Below, piece after piece: positions 17,825 to 27,038 of a stretch of DNA of 64,000 bases (within the stretch, counting starts at the first letter, position 1; each line of letters begins with the position of its first letter). Origin of the DNA: an uncultured Eubacteriales bacterium. Its GTDB lineage: Bacteria > Bacillota > Clostridia > Christensenellales > Aristaeellaceae. Position numbers and translations under genes: made by a program. The stretch is from contig CACWXP010000012.1 of assembly GCA_902764875.1 (NCBI GenBank), positions 28,108 to 92,107 of the forward strand. The letters are read 5' to 3'. The notes beneath the pieces are model-generated. The model made no database searches. It was given only the letters and a program-made list of their open reading frames with translations, and was not told the DNA's origin.

Positions 17825-19767
17825 TCAATATGTGCTTCAGCTTTATCGGTTTCTTCAGCCGCGGCGCGGGACAGTCCGAGCTTTCCGCAGACGGCTTTGA
17901 AACGCTTTCTGCGGCGTTCGCGGATGGCGAGTCGTTCGCCCAGATCCCGGGCGCCGACGCCGTAGACCAGATAGAGGATCAGGCCGGAAATCACCATGAT
18001 GAACACCGTGGAGGCGCAACGGCGGCCGGAGGCGTTCATGTTCATGCCGTCCCGCCCTTCCTCGTTGCACATGCTTTGGATCACCATGGCATAGGAGGTG
18101 CCGTGGCTGGAGTGGAAGGTGGCGCTCATGTCATATTCCGTAAACAGGGCGTTGAAATTCAGGGCAAAGACAGCCAGCACACTCGGCAGCACAATCGGCA
18201 GCTTTACGCGCAGGAAAGTGACCAGCGCACTGGCGCCGAGATTGCGGGCGGCATCTTCCAGTTCCTCGTCAATGGCATAGAAGGCGGCTTTGATCATCCG
18301 CACGGCGAAAGGTAACTTGACCACCGTGTAAGCCATGATAATCAGGAAACGCACGTTTTCGCCGTAATAGAGATTGTTGCCAAAGACATACCAGACTTCG
18401 TTGTTGAAGAAAATGCGGAAACTGTAACAGATCAGAATGGTCGGCAGGAGCCAGGGGAACAGGAGGCAGGCCTCCACAACTTTGCCGCGCTTTTTGTTCT
18501 TGTGCTTGAAGATGTAGTTGACAGCGACAACCACGATGACACAGGCCAGCGCCGCAGCGATGGCGGAGAGAACGAAGCTGAGGCGGATGCCGCCGATGGT
18601 TTTTTCGTTGGCAAAGACGCCGGAAATCGCGTCCGGACGGATTTTGGTTTTTCCCCGGGAAGTCGTATAGGAATAATCCTGGGAGCCGAAATAATTGATC
18701 AGGGTCCAGCTGGAGAAATCCAGGGTTTTCGACCGGATCGCCTGCCAGTTCTGGAAGGAGAAGACGATGATCATCACCACAGGCGTCATGTAGATGATGA
18801 AAAGAACGTAGGCATAAATATGGGCGAGGACGTTGGCCACGGGATTCTGGATCTTCTGCTTGACCAGCTTGGCCTTTGTTTTGGACACGGAAAGGTAATG
18901 GCCCTTCCGCTCATAATGGTTCAGCACGCTGAGCAGAAGAATCGTGAACATAGCGAGGATGATGGAGAGCAGCGCCGCCCGGGCCTGGGGGAAGGCCTCG
19001 TCGGCCGTGGTGGAACCCGCCAGACGGACAATTTCCGGGTTGATGGAATTGTACCCCAGCAGCGTCGGTGCCGACATGGCGCACAGACCGGTGATAAAGG
19101 TCATGACGGTCAGCGAAAAAAGCGTCGGCAACAGGGTGGGCATAACCACCTTCATCAGCACTTTGAAGGGTTTGGCGCCGAGATTGCGGGCGGCTTCAAC
19201 CGTATTATAGTCGATGCCGCGGATCGCGTTGCGCAGGAAAAGCGCGTGATTGGAGGTGCAGGCAAAAGTCATGGTGAACATGACTGCGCTGAATCCCGAA
19301 AACCATTGCCGGTCTATGTTCGGGAAATACTGCAGGAGCCAGTTTGTGAGGATTCCGTCCTTGTCATAGAGGAACTGATAGCCCGTGACCAGGGCTACGC
19401 CGGAATAGATCAGGGTGGTCATGTATCCGAGGCGGAGGATCTTCGCACCCCTGATATCGAAATACTCCGTCAGGAGCACGATGGAGATGCCGACCACGTT
19501 GACCGTGATGACAAGCAGAACCGCCAGTTTCAGGGAGTTCAGAACGAAAGTCGGCATGTTGCCGGCGAAGAAGAACCGGATGACCGCAAAGGGATCCGCG
19601 TTTCCAGCGGCGTCCTTTGTGGAAAAAATGGAGGTCAGCGTATCCAGACAGGGGAACACCATGAAGCCCAGGAAAAGATAGACGAAGAGGATGCCGCCGA
19701 AGATCGTCCAAAGTTTCCCGATGCCGTATTTCTGCTTACCGATTGACTGAGCCTGCACGATCTTCAC
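17821..19767 (-). CDS. ABC transporter permease, fused double domain (FbpB-like)
   Basis: 648-residue inner-membrane protein with two complete permease halves. Each half has an EAA loop that docks the ATPase: EAARNLGAKPFKVLMKVVMP in the first and DAARNLGASALVTFLRVKLP in the second. A large loop between the halves (about residues 350-385) carries SSWTLINYFGSQDYSY. The domain pair resembles the FbpB/ThiP/PhnV group, which carries ferric iron, thiamine or organophosphonates. Its stop overlaps the HAD gene, and its start lies four bases after the ATPase stop, so the operon is tightly coupled. Confidence 0.9.
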   Translation of the reverse strand: MKIVQAQSIGKQKYGIGKLWTIFGGILFVYLFLGFMVFPCLDTLTSIFSTKDAAGNADPFAVIRFFFAGNMPTFVLNSLKLAVLLVITVNVVGISIVLLTEYFDIRGAKILRLGYMTTLIYSGVALVTGYQFLYDKDGILTNWLLQYFPNIDRQWFSGFSAVMFTMTFACTSNHALFLRNAIRGIDYNTVEAARNLGAKPFKVLMKVVMPTLLPTLFSLTVMTFITGLCAMSAPTLLGYNSINPEIVRLAGSTTADEAFPQARAALLSIILAMFTILLLSVLNHYERKGHYLSVSKTKAKLVKQKIQNPVANVLAHIYAYVLFIIYMTPVVMIIVFSFQNWQAIRSKTLDFSSWTLINYFGSQDYSYTTSRGKTKIRPDAISGVFANEKTIGGIRLSFVLSAIAAALACVIVVVAVNYIFKHKNKKRGKVVEACLLFPWLLPTILICYSFRIFFNNEVWYVFGNNLYYGENVRFLIIMAYTVVKLPFAVRMIKAAFYAIDEELEDAARNLGASALVTFLRVKLPIVLPSVLAVFALNFNALFTEYDMSATFHSSHGTSYAMVIQSMCNEEGRDGMNMNASGRRCASTVFIMVISGLILYLVYGVGARDLGERLAIRERRRKRFKAVCGKLGLSRAAAEETDKAEAHIE

Positions 19768-19771
19768 CTCC

Positions 19772-20782
19772 TCAATAGCTCATGATATCCGCCGGGTCGA
19801 TGCGGAGGATGACAGGATCGCCGGGCTCGTAAATGTTGATCCCATCGTTCTTTTCCACAACCTTCAGCGTCTGGCCCGCGGCCCGGATGGTGTACTTGAT
19901 ATACAGGCCGTAATACTCCTGGGACTCAATGGTGCCGGTGAAGGTCGCGGCGTTTCCGGCCGGGACGGAATCCCCCCTGCCTGCGGCGCGGACACCAATC
20001 CGCTCCAGACGGATGTAATGTACCTTATCCTCCGCAAGATTCATCGCGGAGACGATGTCGGACTGCAGCTTGTTAATGTCGCCGATGAAGTTCGCAACGA
20101 ACTCTGTCTGCGAATGATTGTAGACTTCGTTGGGCGTTCCGATTTGTTCGATATAGCCTTTGTTGAAGACGGCGATCCGGTCGGAGAGAGTCAGGGCCTC
20201 TTCCTGATCGTGGGTGACATAAATGGTCGTGATCCCGAACTCCCGCTGCATTTTCTTCAGCTCGTTGCGCAGGTTTACGCGCAGCTTCGCGTCCAGGTTG
20301 GACAGCGGCTCGTCCATGCAGATGATGGCGGGCTCGGTGACCAGGGCGCGGGCGATGGCTACGCGCTGCTGCTGTCCGCCGGAAAGCTGGGATACGGCCT
20401 TGGCCAGCTGCTCTTCCGAGAGATCCACCTTTTTCGCGATCGTATCCACTTTCTGCTGGATGACGTCCTTGGGCATCTTCCTGATTTTCAGGCCGAAAGC
20501 AATGTTATCCCGCACTGTCATGGTCGGGAAAAGGGCGTAGGACTGGAAAACAATGCCGATGTTCCGCTTTTCAATGGGCACATGGGTGATGTCTTTCCCC
20601 TGCATGGAAACAACGCCGCCCGAGGGATTGATGAAGCCGGTGATGGTCCGCAGGGTGGTTGTTTTTCCGCAGCCGGAAGGCCCCAGGAAGGTGAAAAACT
20701 CGCCTTCGTTGACGTGGACATTGATGCCGTGCAGAGCTGTGAAATCGCCAAACCGGACAGTAATATCTTTCAGATCAATCAT
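19772..20782 (-). CDS. ABC transporter ATP-binding protein (FbpC/PotA-like)
   Basis: 336 residues. Walker [12 protein letters not shown]-loop VFQSYALFP, signature [15 protein letters not shown], Walker B AIICMDEP and H-loop [14 protein letters not shown] are all intact. A C-terminal TOBE domain (about residues 240-336) reaches [27 protein letters not shown]. It energises the adjacent fused permease. Start at 20782 follows AAGGAGGACTGCGGCTC. A terminator-like hairpin separates it from the solute-binding protein gene upstream. Confidence 0.93.
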   Translation of the reverse strand: MIDLKDITVRFGDFTALHGINVHVNEGEFFTFLGPSGCGKTTTLRTITGFINPSGGVVSMQGKDITHVPIEKRNIGIVFQSYALFPTMTVRDNIAFGLKIRKMPKDVIQQKVDTIAKKVDLSEEQLAKAVSQLSGGQQQRVAIARALVTEPAIICMDEPLSNLDAKLRVNLRNELKKMQREFGITTIYVTHDQEEALTLSDRIAVFNKGYIEQIGTPNEVYNHSQTEFVANFIGDINKLQSDIVSAMNLAEDKVHYIRLERIGVRAAGRGDSVPAGNAATFTGTIESQEYYGLYIKYTIRAAGQTLKVVEKNDGINIYEPGDPVILRIDPADIMSY

Positions 20783-20849
20783 GAGCCGCAGTCCTCCTTA
20801 AACCGGAAATTGCTTTGAAGGGGAAGGTTGCCTCACGCGGCGGCGCTCC

Positions 20850-20885
20850 CCACATAAAAGGAGGCGAGCCCGAAACGGGCCCGCC
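20850..20885 (-). terminator. Terminator/attenuator between solute-binding protein and transporter genes
   Basis: On the minus strand GGCGGGCCC / GGGCTCGCC with a five-base loop and one G-U pair (20885-20863), then CTCCTTTTAT. The short U run suggests partial termination, lowering transporter transcripts relative to the binding protein. Confidence 0.6.
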
Positions 20886-20900
20886 CGTAAAGAAAGGATC

Positions 20901-22097
20901 TTATTCAGCCTTCTGGGTCAGGGTTGCCCAATCCAGATTGTCCCAATCCGGTTCGGTCGGCGCGGCAGCGTTGTCCGCCCAGTAGAAGCCCAGGTTGGTC
21001 ATGATGTTGGTCCATTCCGCACTGTGGGAAGCCACATACTGGGCATAGTTCATATCCGTGCCCTCGATGGCGTTCAGCGCGAAGTTCGGCAGCGCGTAGA
21101 TGCCGGGGGTTCCTTCCGGATACGCGGCGGCAGCAGCGTCTTCGTTGCAGGGGAAGGAGTCGAACTCTTCGGACCAGGCAGTCTGCGTTTCGGCGGAACC
21201 GAACCACTCAGCGAAAGCCTTGACGGTTTCGGTCTGCTCGTCGGTGCGGCCGGCCTTGTTCAGGATGCCGATGTATTCAGCGATGTAGTAGGTGCCGTCG
21301 GCGATATCTACCAGCGCCCAGTTTTCGGGGGTCAGCGTTCCGTGCAGCGCGGTTTCGATGCCGGCTTCTTCAGCGGCTTCGATGTTGCCGTAGAGGGAAG
21401 AAGAATAGAAGGTGGAAACCTGGACGTCGCCGCGGATCAGGGGATCCAGACCGTAGGAGTCGCCGGTGAAGTTGCCGTTGGCGCAGTAGTTCCAAAGGGT
21501 CTTCCAGCCGTCCACGGAGATGCCGCCGGCGGGAGAGGCGGGATCCACAAAGGGATAGAGCATGGCGCTGTTGATGTTGGCATTGGTGGTGCCGCCGACT
21601 TTGCCCTGGCGATACCACTTGTAGCCGCAGTTGACCATGTCTGCCCAGTGATCGAACTTCAGTTCTTTGCCGTTGGTGCCGAGTTCGTCGTTCCGGTACA
21701 GCATCAGAACGTTCTGAACAACGAGGCCGTAGGCCTTGCCGTCGTACTTGTAGTTACCGACTTTGTCCGCCCAGGAAGGCGTCCAGTCAGCGATTTCGAG
21801 ATTCGCATACTTGCCCTTGATCAGCTGATCCCAGCGGGTTTCGTTCAGACCGAAGATCAGGTCGCCGTCTTTGTTTTCATCGGCAGCCTGCACGGCGGCG
21901 GTGTCGCCGGAGATGACGGAGTTATCGTCGATCTTGATGGTGAAGCCGGCTTCCTTGGCTTTCTCAATCAGCCAGGTTGTCCGCTCGGGGGAGTTGGAGT
22001 TGGAGTAGATCCGGATGGTGTAATCTTCCGCCGCCGCGAAGGACATGACGGAGAATACCATCAGCGCAGCCACCAAAATAGCCAGGAACTTTTTCAT
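20901..22097 (-). CDS. Extracellular solute-binding protein of ABC importer 1
   Basis: 398 residues starting MKKFLAILVAALMVFSVMSFAAAEDY, a signal peptide without a lipobox cysteine. The mature part YTIRIYSNSNSPERT.. and GLNETRWDQLIKGKYANLEI place it in the large family-1/ThiB-FbpA-like binding-protein group. It is very acidic. I see no paired Tyr-Tyr iron ligands, so Fe3+ is not indicated. It is the promoter-proximal gene, with AGGAGG seven bases before the ATG, followed by an attenuating hairpin, the ATPase and the permease. The ligand cannot be read from the sequence. Confidence 0.88.
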   Translation of the reverse strand: MKKFLAILVAALMVFSVMSFAAAEDYTIRIYSNSNSPERTTWLIEKAKEAGFTIKIDDNSVISGDTAAVQAADENKDGDLIFGLNETRWDQLIKGKYANLEIADWTPSWADKVGNYKYDGKAYGLVVQNVLMLYRNDELGTNGKELKFDHWADMVNCGYKWYRQGKVGGTTNANINSAMLYPFVDPASPAGGISVDGWKTLWNYCANGNFTGDSYGLDPLIRGDVQVSTFYSSSLYGNIEAAEEAGIETALHGTLTPENWALVDIADGTYYIAEYIGILNKAGRTDEQTETVKAFAEWFGSAETQTAWSEEFDSFPCNEDAAAAAYPEGTPGIYALPNFALNAIEGTDMNYAQYVASHSAEWTNIMTNLGFYWADNAAAPTEPDWDNLDWATLTQKAE

Positions 22098-22146
22098 GAA
22101 AAGACCTCCTATGTTTTTTTACCGCTATGCGGCTTTTGTTACCACT

Positions 22147-22174
22147 ATTATACTCATTTGCCAGACGATTGCAA
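22147..22174 (-). promoter_or_regulatory. Promoter of ABC importer 1 operon
   Basis: Minus strand TTGCAA (22174-22169), 16-base spacer, TATAAT (22152-22147). It lies about 50 bases upstream of the binding-protein start and is back-to-back with the promoter of importer 2. Confidence 0.65.
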
Positions 22175-22197
22175 GGAAAAAGTGACAAGACTTTTTC

Positions 22198-22226
22198 TTG
22201 ACAGACCCATTCGCGCGTGATAAGAT
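22198..22226 (+). promoter_or_regulatory. Promoter of ABC importer 2 operon
   Basis: TTGACA at 22198-22203, 17-base spacer, TAAGAT at 22221-22226 with TGA just before it (extended -10). It leaves a leader of about 105 bases before the ATG. Confidence 0.75.
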
Positions 22227-22337
22227 GAGCGCAGATCAAATGAAGATGCTCCCGCCGCCCGGAAGGGTGAATTGTTTTCATTGAATATTCCGCCGCGGGC
22301 CATCGCGGCGAAATAAATAAAAGGAGGTTTTCTGGTT

Positions 22338-23441
22338 ATGAAAAAACTGTTTGCTGTTCTGCTTGCCCTGGCGATGCTGCTGAGCTGCGTTGCCGCGCTT
22401 GCCGAGGATGTTGTCGGCGCTCCGGCAGATCTGGTCGAAGCCGCCAAGGCCGAAGGCGAGCTGGTCATTTACGGCTCCTGCGAGGAAGAATACCTTGCGG
22501 CCGCCGCAAAACACTTCACTGAGCTGTACGGCATCAAGACCGAATATCAGCGGCTGAGCACCGGCGAAGTGCCCACCAAGATTGAGGAAGAAAACGGCAA
22601 TCCATCTGCCGACGTCTGGTTCGGCGGCACGAATAATCCCTACGACGGACTGGCCGCGAAGGGCTTCCTCGACAACAGCTATGTTCCCGCCAATGCTTCC
22701 CATCTGACCAAGGATATCTACAAGGATCCCAACGGATACTGGTACGGCATCTACACCGGCCTGCTGGGCTTCATGGTGAATAAGCCCGAGCTCGAACGGC
22801 TGGGCCTGGAAGCGCCCCAGACCTGGGACGACCTGCTGAAGCCCGAATACAAGGGCCTGATCTGGCTGTCCAACTACAAGACCGCCGGTACGCCGAAGCT
22901 GGTTGCCAACCTGATGATCCAGCTGAAGGGCCACGATGCGGGCGTGCAGTACCTGGTGGATCTGGACAAGAACGTTCAGGTTTACACGAAGTCCGGCTCC
23001 GGCCCCAGCAAGAACGTGGGCACCGGCGAATGCATCATCGGCATCGGCTTCCTGCATGACGGCATCACCCAGATCATCGACAACGGCTATGAGAATGTCG
23101 GCCTTGTTGTTCCTGCTGACGGAACTGCCTGCGAAGTCGGGCCGGTTGCCATCTTCAAGGGTGCCAAGCATCCGAACGCTGCCAAGCTGTTCATGGAATA
23201 TGCCCTGAGCCCCGAGTGCGTGAATCAGGCCCAGAACTACGGTTCCTATCAGTTCCTGGTGCTGGACAACGCGACCCAGCCCCAGGCTGCCATCGACTTC
23301 GGTTTGGATCCCAGCCTGGTTTGGGACGGCTATGACTTCGCAGCCGCCGCGAAAGACACCGACCAGAACGTGACCGACGTTATGGAAGCGATCGCCGCAG
23401 TCGGCGCAGACACCAGCGAAGGCCGTTTCAAGACTGAATAA
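22338..23441 (+). CDS. Extracellular solute-binding protein of ABC importer 2 (AfuA/FbpA group)
   Basis: 367 residues with signal peptide MKKLFAVLLALAMLLSCVAALAE; the Cys at about 17 lies in LLSCVAA and could be a lipobox-like site. The mature protein EAAKAEGELVIYGSCEEEY, STGEVPTKIEEE and ADVWFGGTNNPYDGL are characteristic of COG1840. Where ferric-binding proteins have their Tyr pair, this one has IGIGFLHDGITQI, so Fe3+ is unlikely; organophosphates or phosphonates are known ligands of such variants. AAGGAGG precedes the start. The gene is followed by a strong terminator before the permease. Confidence 0.9.
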   Translation: MKKLFAVLLALAMLLSCVAALAEDVVGAPADLVEAAKAEGELVIYGSCEEEYLAAAAKHFTELYGIKTEYQRLSTGEVPTKIEEENGNPSADVWFGGTNNPYDGLAAKGFLDNSYVPANASHLTKDIYKDPNGYWYGIYTGLLGFMVNKPELERLGLEAPQTWDDLLKPEYKGLIWLSNYKTAGTPKLVANLMIQLKGHDAGVQYLVDLDKNVQVYTKSGSGPSKNVGTGECIIGIGFLHDGITQIIDNGYENVGLVVPADGTACEVGPVAIFKGAKHPNAAKLFMEYALSPECVNQAQNYGSYQFLVLDNATQPQAAIDFGLDPSLVWDGYDFAAAAKDTDQNVTDVMEAIAAVGADTSEGRFKTE

Positions 23442-23458
23442 TCCGGTCAGACCTGACC

Positions 23459-23493
23459 GCGAGGATGGCAGAATACGCCATCCTCGCATTTTT
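23459..23493 (+). terminator. Terminator between binding-protein and permease genes of importer 2
   Basis: Perfect 11-bp stem GCGAGGATGGC / GCCATCCTCGC with a seven-base loop, then ATTTTT. It lies inside the operon, so it probably acts as a partial terminator. Confidence 0.85.
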
Positions 23494-23513
23494 AGGGAAA
23501 AGGAGGATGCCTT

Positions 23514-25232
23514 ATGGCAAGGGCTCAGGGTGCATCGCTGGACCGGAAAAAACTGATGGGTGATCCCGTCATGGTAACCACCATCGTGCTGCTGATCACC
23601 TTTCTGACGCTTTTCATTCTTTATCCGCTGGCAATCCTGCTGGTGGACAGCTTTGTCGGGGACGGGACCTTCGGCCTCAGCGTTTTCAAACGGATCTTCC
23701 AGATGCCGGACTTTACGCGAGCCATAACCAATACGCTGAAGGTTGGCTTTGTTGTGGGTATTCTTTCGACGGCGATCGGTCTGCTGTTTGCCTATGTGGA
23801 AGTCTACGTAAAAATGAACAAAGGCGTTGGGGGTCTGTTCAAGCTGGTTTCCATGCTCCCGGTTGTCTCGCCGCCCTTCGTGCTGAGTCTGTCGATGATC
23901 ATGCTTTTCGGAAAATCCGGACTGATCACGCGCTTCCTGCTTGGCATCTACGACAACAACGTTTATGGCTATTGGGGCATCGTTATCGTTCAGACGCTGA
24001 CGTTCTTCCCGGTGTGCTACATGATGATGAAGGGCCTGCTGAAGAACATCGATCCGTCGCTGGAAGAAGCCTCCCGGGATATGGGCGCCACGCGCTGGAA
24101 GGTGTTCAGGGATGTGACGCTGCCCTTGCTGCTGCCGGGCCTCGGAAACGCATTCCTGGTGACCTTCATTGAATCCATTGCCGACTTTGCGAACCCGATG
24201 CTGATCGGCGGAAGCTATGACACGCTGGCAACGACGATCTACCTGCAGATCACGGGCGCCTATGACAAGTCTGGAGCGGCTGCCATGGCCGTTGTGTTGC
24301 TGCTGATCACGCTGGCAATGTTCGCCGTGCAGAAATACTACCTTGAAAAGAAAACCGCGGCCACGCTGACCGGCAAGGCCAGCCGTGCCCGGATGATGAT
24401 TGAAGACAAGAGCGTGAAGATCCCGCTGACGATCTTCTGCTCCATCAGCGCGATTTTCGTCATTATGATGTATATCTGCGTGCCGATCGGCGCGCTGTTC
24501 CCGACCTGGGGCTACAAGTTCACGCCGCTGACCTTCAAATGGTTCGAACAGGTGTTCACCAAGTATCGCGGCCTTGAAGCCTTCCGGGATTCCTTCGTGC
24601 TGAGCCTGATCGCGGCGCCGATCACCGCCCTGCTTTCCATGATCATCTCCTATCTGGTTGTGAAGCGGAAATTCAAGGCAAAGGGCTTTATCGAGGCCGT
24701 GTCCATGCTGGCTATGGCCGTGCCCGGAACCGTTCTGGGCGTTGGATATATCCGCGGTTTTTCCGGCGGCATTTTCCACACAGGCTTCCTGCAGGGACTG
24801 TACGGAACGGGCGCGATTCTGGTGATTGTGTTCATTGTCCGTTCGCTGCCGACAGGTACACGGTCCGGCATTTCCGCTCTGCGGCAGATTGACAAATCCA
24901 TTGAGGAAAGCGCCTATGACATGGGCGCGAACAGTTTGCAGGTATTCACCACGGTCACCCTGCCGCTGATCAAGGATTCCTTCCTTTCCGGACTTGTAAC
25001 GGCTTTCGTCCGGTCCATCACAGCCATTTCCGCCATCATCCTGCTGGTGACGCCGAGCTATCTGCTGATCACGGTGCAGATCAACGAATTCGCGGAGAAA
25101 GGCGCGTTCAGCATCGCCTGTGCCTTCGCGACCATCCTGATCATCATCACCTATGGATCGGTCCTGCTGATGAACTTTATTATCAAACATTTCGGCACCA
25201 GCCGCAAAGTGAAGGAGGTTGAGCAAGAATGA
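23514..25232 (+). CDS. ABC transporter permease, fused double domain, importer 2
   Basis: 572-residue membrane protein with two permease halves. EAA loops are LEEASRDMGATRWKVFRDVTLPLLLP and IEESAYDMGANSLQVFTTVTLP. The second half follows a linker with KSVKIPLTIFCSISAIF. The architecture matches FbpB/PhnV proteins. The start follows AAAGGAGGATGCCTT. Its 3' end overlaps the ATPase by ATGA and the preceding gene is separated by a terminator, so transporter subunits are probably made in smaller amounts than the binding protein. Confidence 0.92.
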   Translation: MARAQGASLDRKKLMGDPVMVTTIVLLITFLTLFILYPLAILLVDSFVGDGTFGLSVFKRIFQMPDFTRAITNTLKVGFVVGILSTAIGLLFAYVEVYVKMNKGVGGLFKLVSMLPVVSPPFVLSLSMIMLFGKSGLITRFLLGIYDNNVYGYWGIVIVQTLTFFPVCYMMMKGLLKNIDPSLEEASRDMGATRWKVFRDVTLPLLLPGLGNAFLVTFIESIADFANPMLIGGSYDTLATTIYLQITGAYDKSGAAAMAVVLLLITLAMFAVQKYYLEKKTAATLTGKASRARMMIEDKSVKIPLTIFCSISAIFVIMMYICVPIGALFPTWGYKFTPLTFKWFEQVFTKYRGLEAFRDSFVLSLIAAPITALLSMIISYLVVKRKFKAKGFIEAVSMLAMAVPGTVLGVGYIRGFSGGIFHTGFLQGLYGTGAILVIVFIVRSLPTGTRSGISALRQIDKSIEESAYDMGANSLQVFTTVTLPLIKDSFLSGLVTAFVRSITAISAIILLVTPSYLLITVQINEFAEKGAFSIACAFATILIIITYGSVLLMNFIIKHFGTSRKVKEVEQE

Positions 25233-26317
25233 GCGGAAGGAACGCGAAAGAACCCAAAGGAGTTAAACTGGACCATATTTCGAAGATCTATCAGAATCCC
25301 AAAACCGGCAAGGATTTCTATGCGGTTCATGATGTCAGCCTGGATATCAAACCCGGCAGCTTCGTGACGCTGCTGGGCCCCTCCGGCTGCGGAAAGACCA
25401 CCACGCTGCGGATGATCGCCGGCTTTGAAAGCCCGGATGAGGGCGAGATTTATCTGGGCGGCGAGCCGATCAACGAGCTGACGCCCAACAAGCGGGATAC
25501 GGCCATGGTTTTCCAGAGCTACGCCCTTTTCCCGCACTACAATGTTTTCGACAACGTGGCCTATGGCCTGAAGCTTCGGAAAGTACCTGCCGCCGAAATT
25601 AAGGAGCGGGTGACCAACATCCTGAAGCTGGTGGAGCTTTCCGACATGGAACAGCGGATGACCAACCAGCTGAGCGGCGGCCAGCAGCAGCGCGTGGCAC
25701 TGGCCCGGGCGCTGGTGGTGGAGCCGGGCGTGCTGCTGTTTGACGAACCGCTGAGCAACCTGGACGCGAAGCTGCGGGTGCAGATGCGCACGGAGATCCG
25801 CCGGATTCAGCAGGCGCTGGGAATCACAGCCATTTATGTAACCCACGACCAGAGCGAAGCCATGGCGATTTCGGACAACATCATCCTGATGAAGAGCGGC
25901 GTGATTGCCCAGATGGGCTCGCCGACGGAGATTTACTATCATCCGAACAGTGAGTTCGTTGCGGACTTCATCGGCGAGTGCAATTTCCTGCCATGCACGG
26001 TGAACGGACGGGAAGGCGCAGACGTGCTGTGCCGGGTCAACGGACATCCGGTGAAGGTCCGGTCGGATACGGACAAAATGGGCGAAGCGGAGATTGTCCT
26101 GCGTCCCGAAGCCATCGAGATTGCCGACGAAGGGCAGCTTCCCTGCAAGGTGGAACTGAGCTGCTTCATGGGCTCCTATCAGAACTACCATGTGCGGGTC
26201 GGGGATACGCTGGTGAAGATCGCGGATAACTGCCCGATCGGGAAGAAGGTCTTCAACGTCGGAGACGACGCGTATATTTCCTTCCGCAGCGAATGCTCGC
26301 ATCTTCTTGAAACCTGA
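25229..26317 (+). CDS. ABC transporter ATP-binding protein of importer 2
   Basis: 362 residues with Walker [15 protein letters not shown]-loop [12 protein letters not shown], signature [15 protein letters not shown], Walker B VLLFDEP and H-loop YVTHDQSEAMA. A TOBE domain follows MGSPTEIYYHPNSEFVADFIGECN. It is close to PotA/FbpC ATPases. The ATG overlaps the permease stop. A bulged GC-rich hairpin and U run after the gene end the operon. Confidence 0.94.
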   Translation: MSGRNAKEPKGVKLDHISKIYQNPKTGKDFYAVHDVSLDIKPGSFVTLLGPSGCGKTTTLRMIAGFESPDEGEIYLGGEPINELTPNKRDTAMVFQSYALFPHYNVFDNVAYGLKLRKVPAAEIKERVTNILKLVELSDMEQRMTNQLSGGQQQRVALARALVVEPGVLLFDEPLSNLDAKLRVQMRTEIRRIQQALGITAIYVTHDQSEAMAISDNIILMKSGVIAQMGSPTEIYYHPNSEFVADFIGECNFLPCTVNGREGADVLCRVNGHPVKVRSDTDKMGEAEIVLRPEAIEIADEGQLPCKVELSCFMGSYQNYHVRVGDTLVKIADNCPIGKKVFNVGDDAYISFRSECSHLLET

Positions 26318-26336
26318 CGAAAGAAAAGAGTCAAAA

Positions 26337-26368
26337 ACGGCGGGCGCCGAAAAAGCGCCGCCGTTTTT
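26337..26368 (+). terminator. Terminator of ABC importer 2 operon
   Basis: Stem ACGGCGGGCGC / GCGCCGCCGT with one bulged G and a CGAAAAA loop, followed by TTTTT. Confidence 0.8.
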
Positions 26369-26379
26369 GATTTGATTTA

Positions 26380-26409
26380 TTGACAACGATTTCCGGGTTA
26401 TTCTATAAT
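26380..26409 (+). promoter_or_regulatory. Promoter of the 26454 gene
   Basis: TTGACA at 26380-26385, 18-base spacer, TATAAT at 26404-26409; both hexamers are perfect consensus. It drives the small secreted protein and probably the C11 peptidase behind it. Confidence 0.85.
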
Positions 26410-26453
26410 TCTGAGGATGTACATTCAGAGGATTTCAGGAGGAGGATATACTT

Positions 26454-27005
26454 ATGAAGCGTTTATTCGGTTGGATGGTCGCGGCGGTGCTGATGCTGTC
26501 GGCAGTTTGCGCCGCGGGAGCGGAAGGAGTCACGTTCAAAACGAACTATTTCACTCTGCAGCTGCCGGACGGATGGATCACGGACTACGAAGACCTGGAA
26601 AAGGAAGAAGGCCTGGAAGGCCTGGGCTTTTTCGGGCAGGATGCGAAGATCGGGCTGATTGCCGGCGCCTATCTTGTATACTATGAAGATCTGAAGGAAG
26701 TGGCCCTCTGGAGCTCCGATTCGGAGGAAATGAAGGCGTATATTGAAGCTATTCTCGAAGACTTTAAGGATGATCATCCGGAATACCTTGATACTGTTAT
26801 GGCCGGGAAGATCCCGATCATCCTCATCAAGGCGACAGACGCGGAAGGGGAATACCTCTATGCGGATACAATGACAAACGGCTATGCGATCCAGATCCAG
26901 GCCTATGTCGCGGATGATTCTGACGAGGAGAAACTCTATCCCCTGACTGAGGAAAACATCGAACAGTTCAAATCTATCCTGGCAACCTTCGTGCCCGTCA
27001 CCTGA
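26454..27005 (+). CDS. Small secreted protein of unknown function
   Basis: 183 residues with signal peptide MKRLFGWMVAAVLMLSAVCAAGAEG. The mature part is acidic and begins FKTNYFTLQLPDGWITDYED, which resembles the PsbP-like/DUF1795 fold in which a beta-sheet N-terminus is followed by a long helix. I do not recognise a specific family or catalytic residue. It is preceded by AGGAGGAGG and a consensus promoter, so it is probably well expressed. The C11 peptidase starts 33 bases downstream and may be cotranscribed; an inhibitor, partner or unrelated lipoprotein-like role are all open. Confidence 0.8.
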   Translation: MKRLFGWMVAAVLMLSAVCAAGAEGVTFKTNYFTLQLPDGWITDYEDLEKEEGLEGLGFFGQDAKIGLIAGAYLVYYEDLKEVALWSSDSEEMKAYIEAILEDFKDDHPEYLDTVMAGKIPIILIKATDAEGEYLYADTMTNGYAIQIQAYVADDSDEEKLYPLTEENIEQFKSILATFVPVT

Positions 27006-27038
27006 TTTTTTCACTTCGATCCGGGGAGGAAACCTGCC

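Noticed and set aside
22278-25226. 982-codon open frame on the minus strand
   Set aside because: It lies wholly opposite the importer 2 binding protein and permease. Its composition (histidine, glutamine, arginine-rich) is that of an antisense shadow in GC-rich DNA; no ribosome site or domain.
20901-26317. Iron(III) uptake as the role of the FbpABC-like sets
   Set aside because: The paired tyrosine ligands characteristic of ferric-binding proteins are missing in the visible binding-protein motifs.
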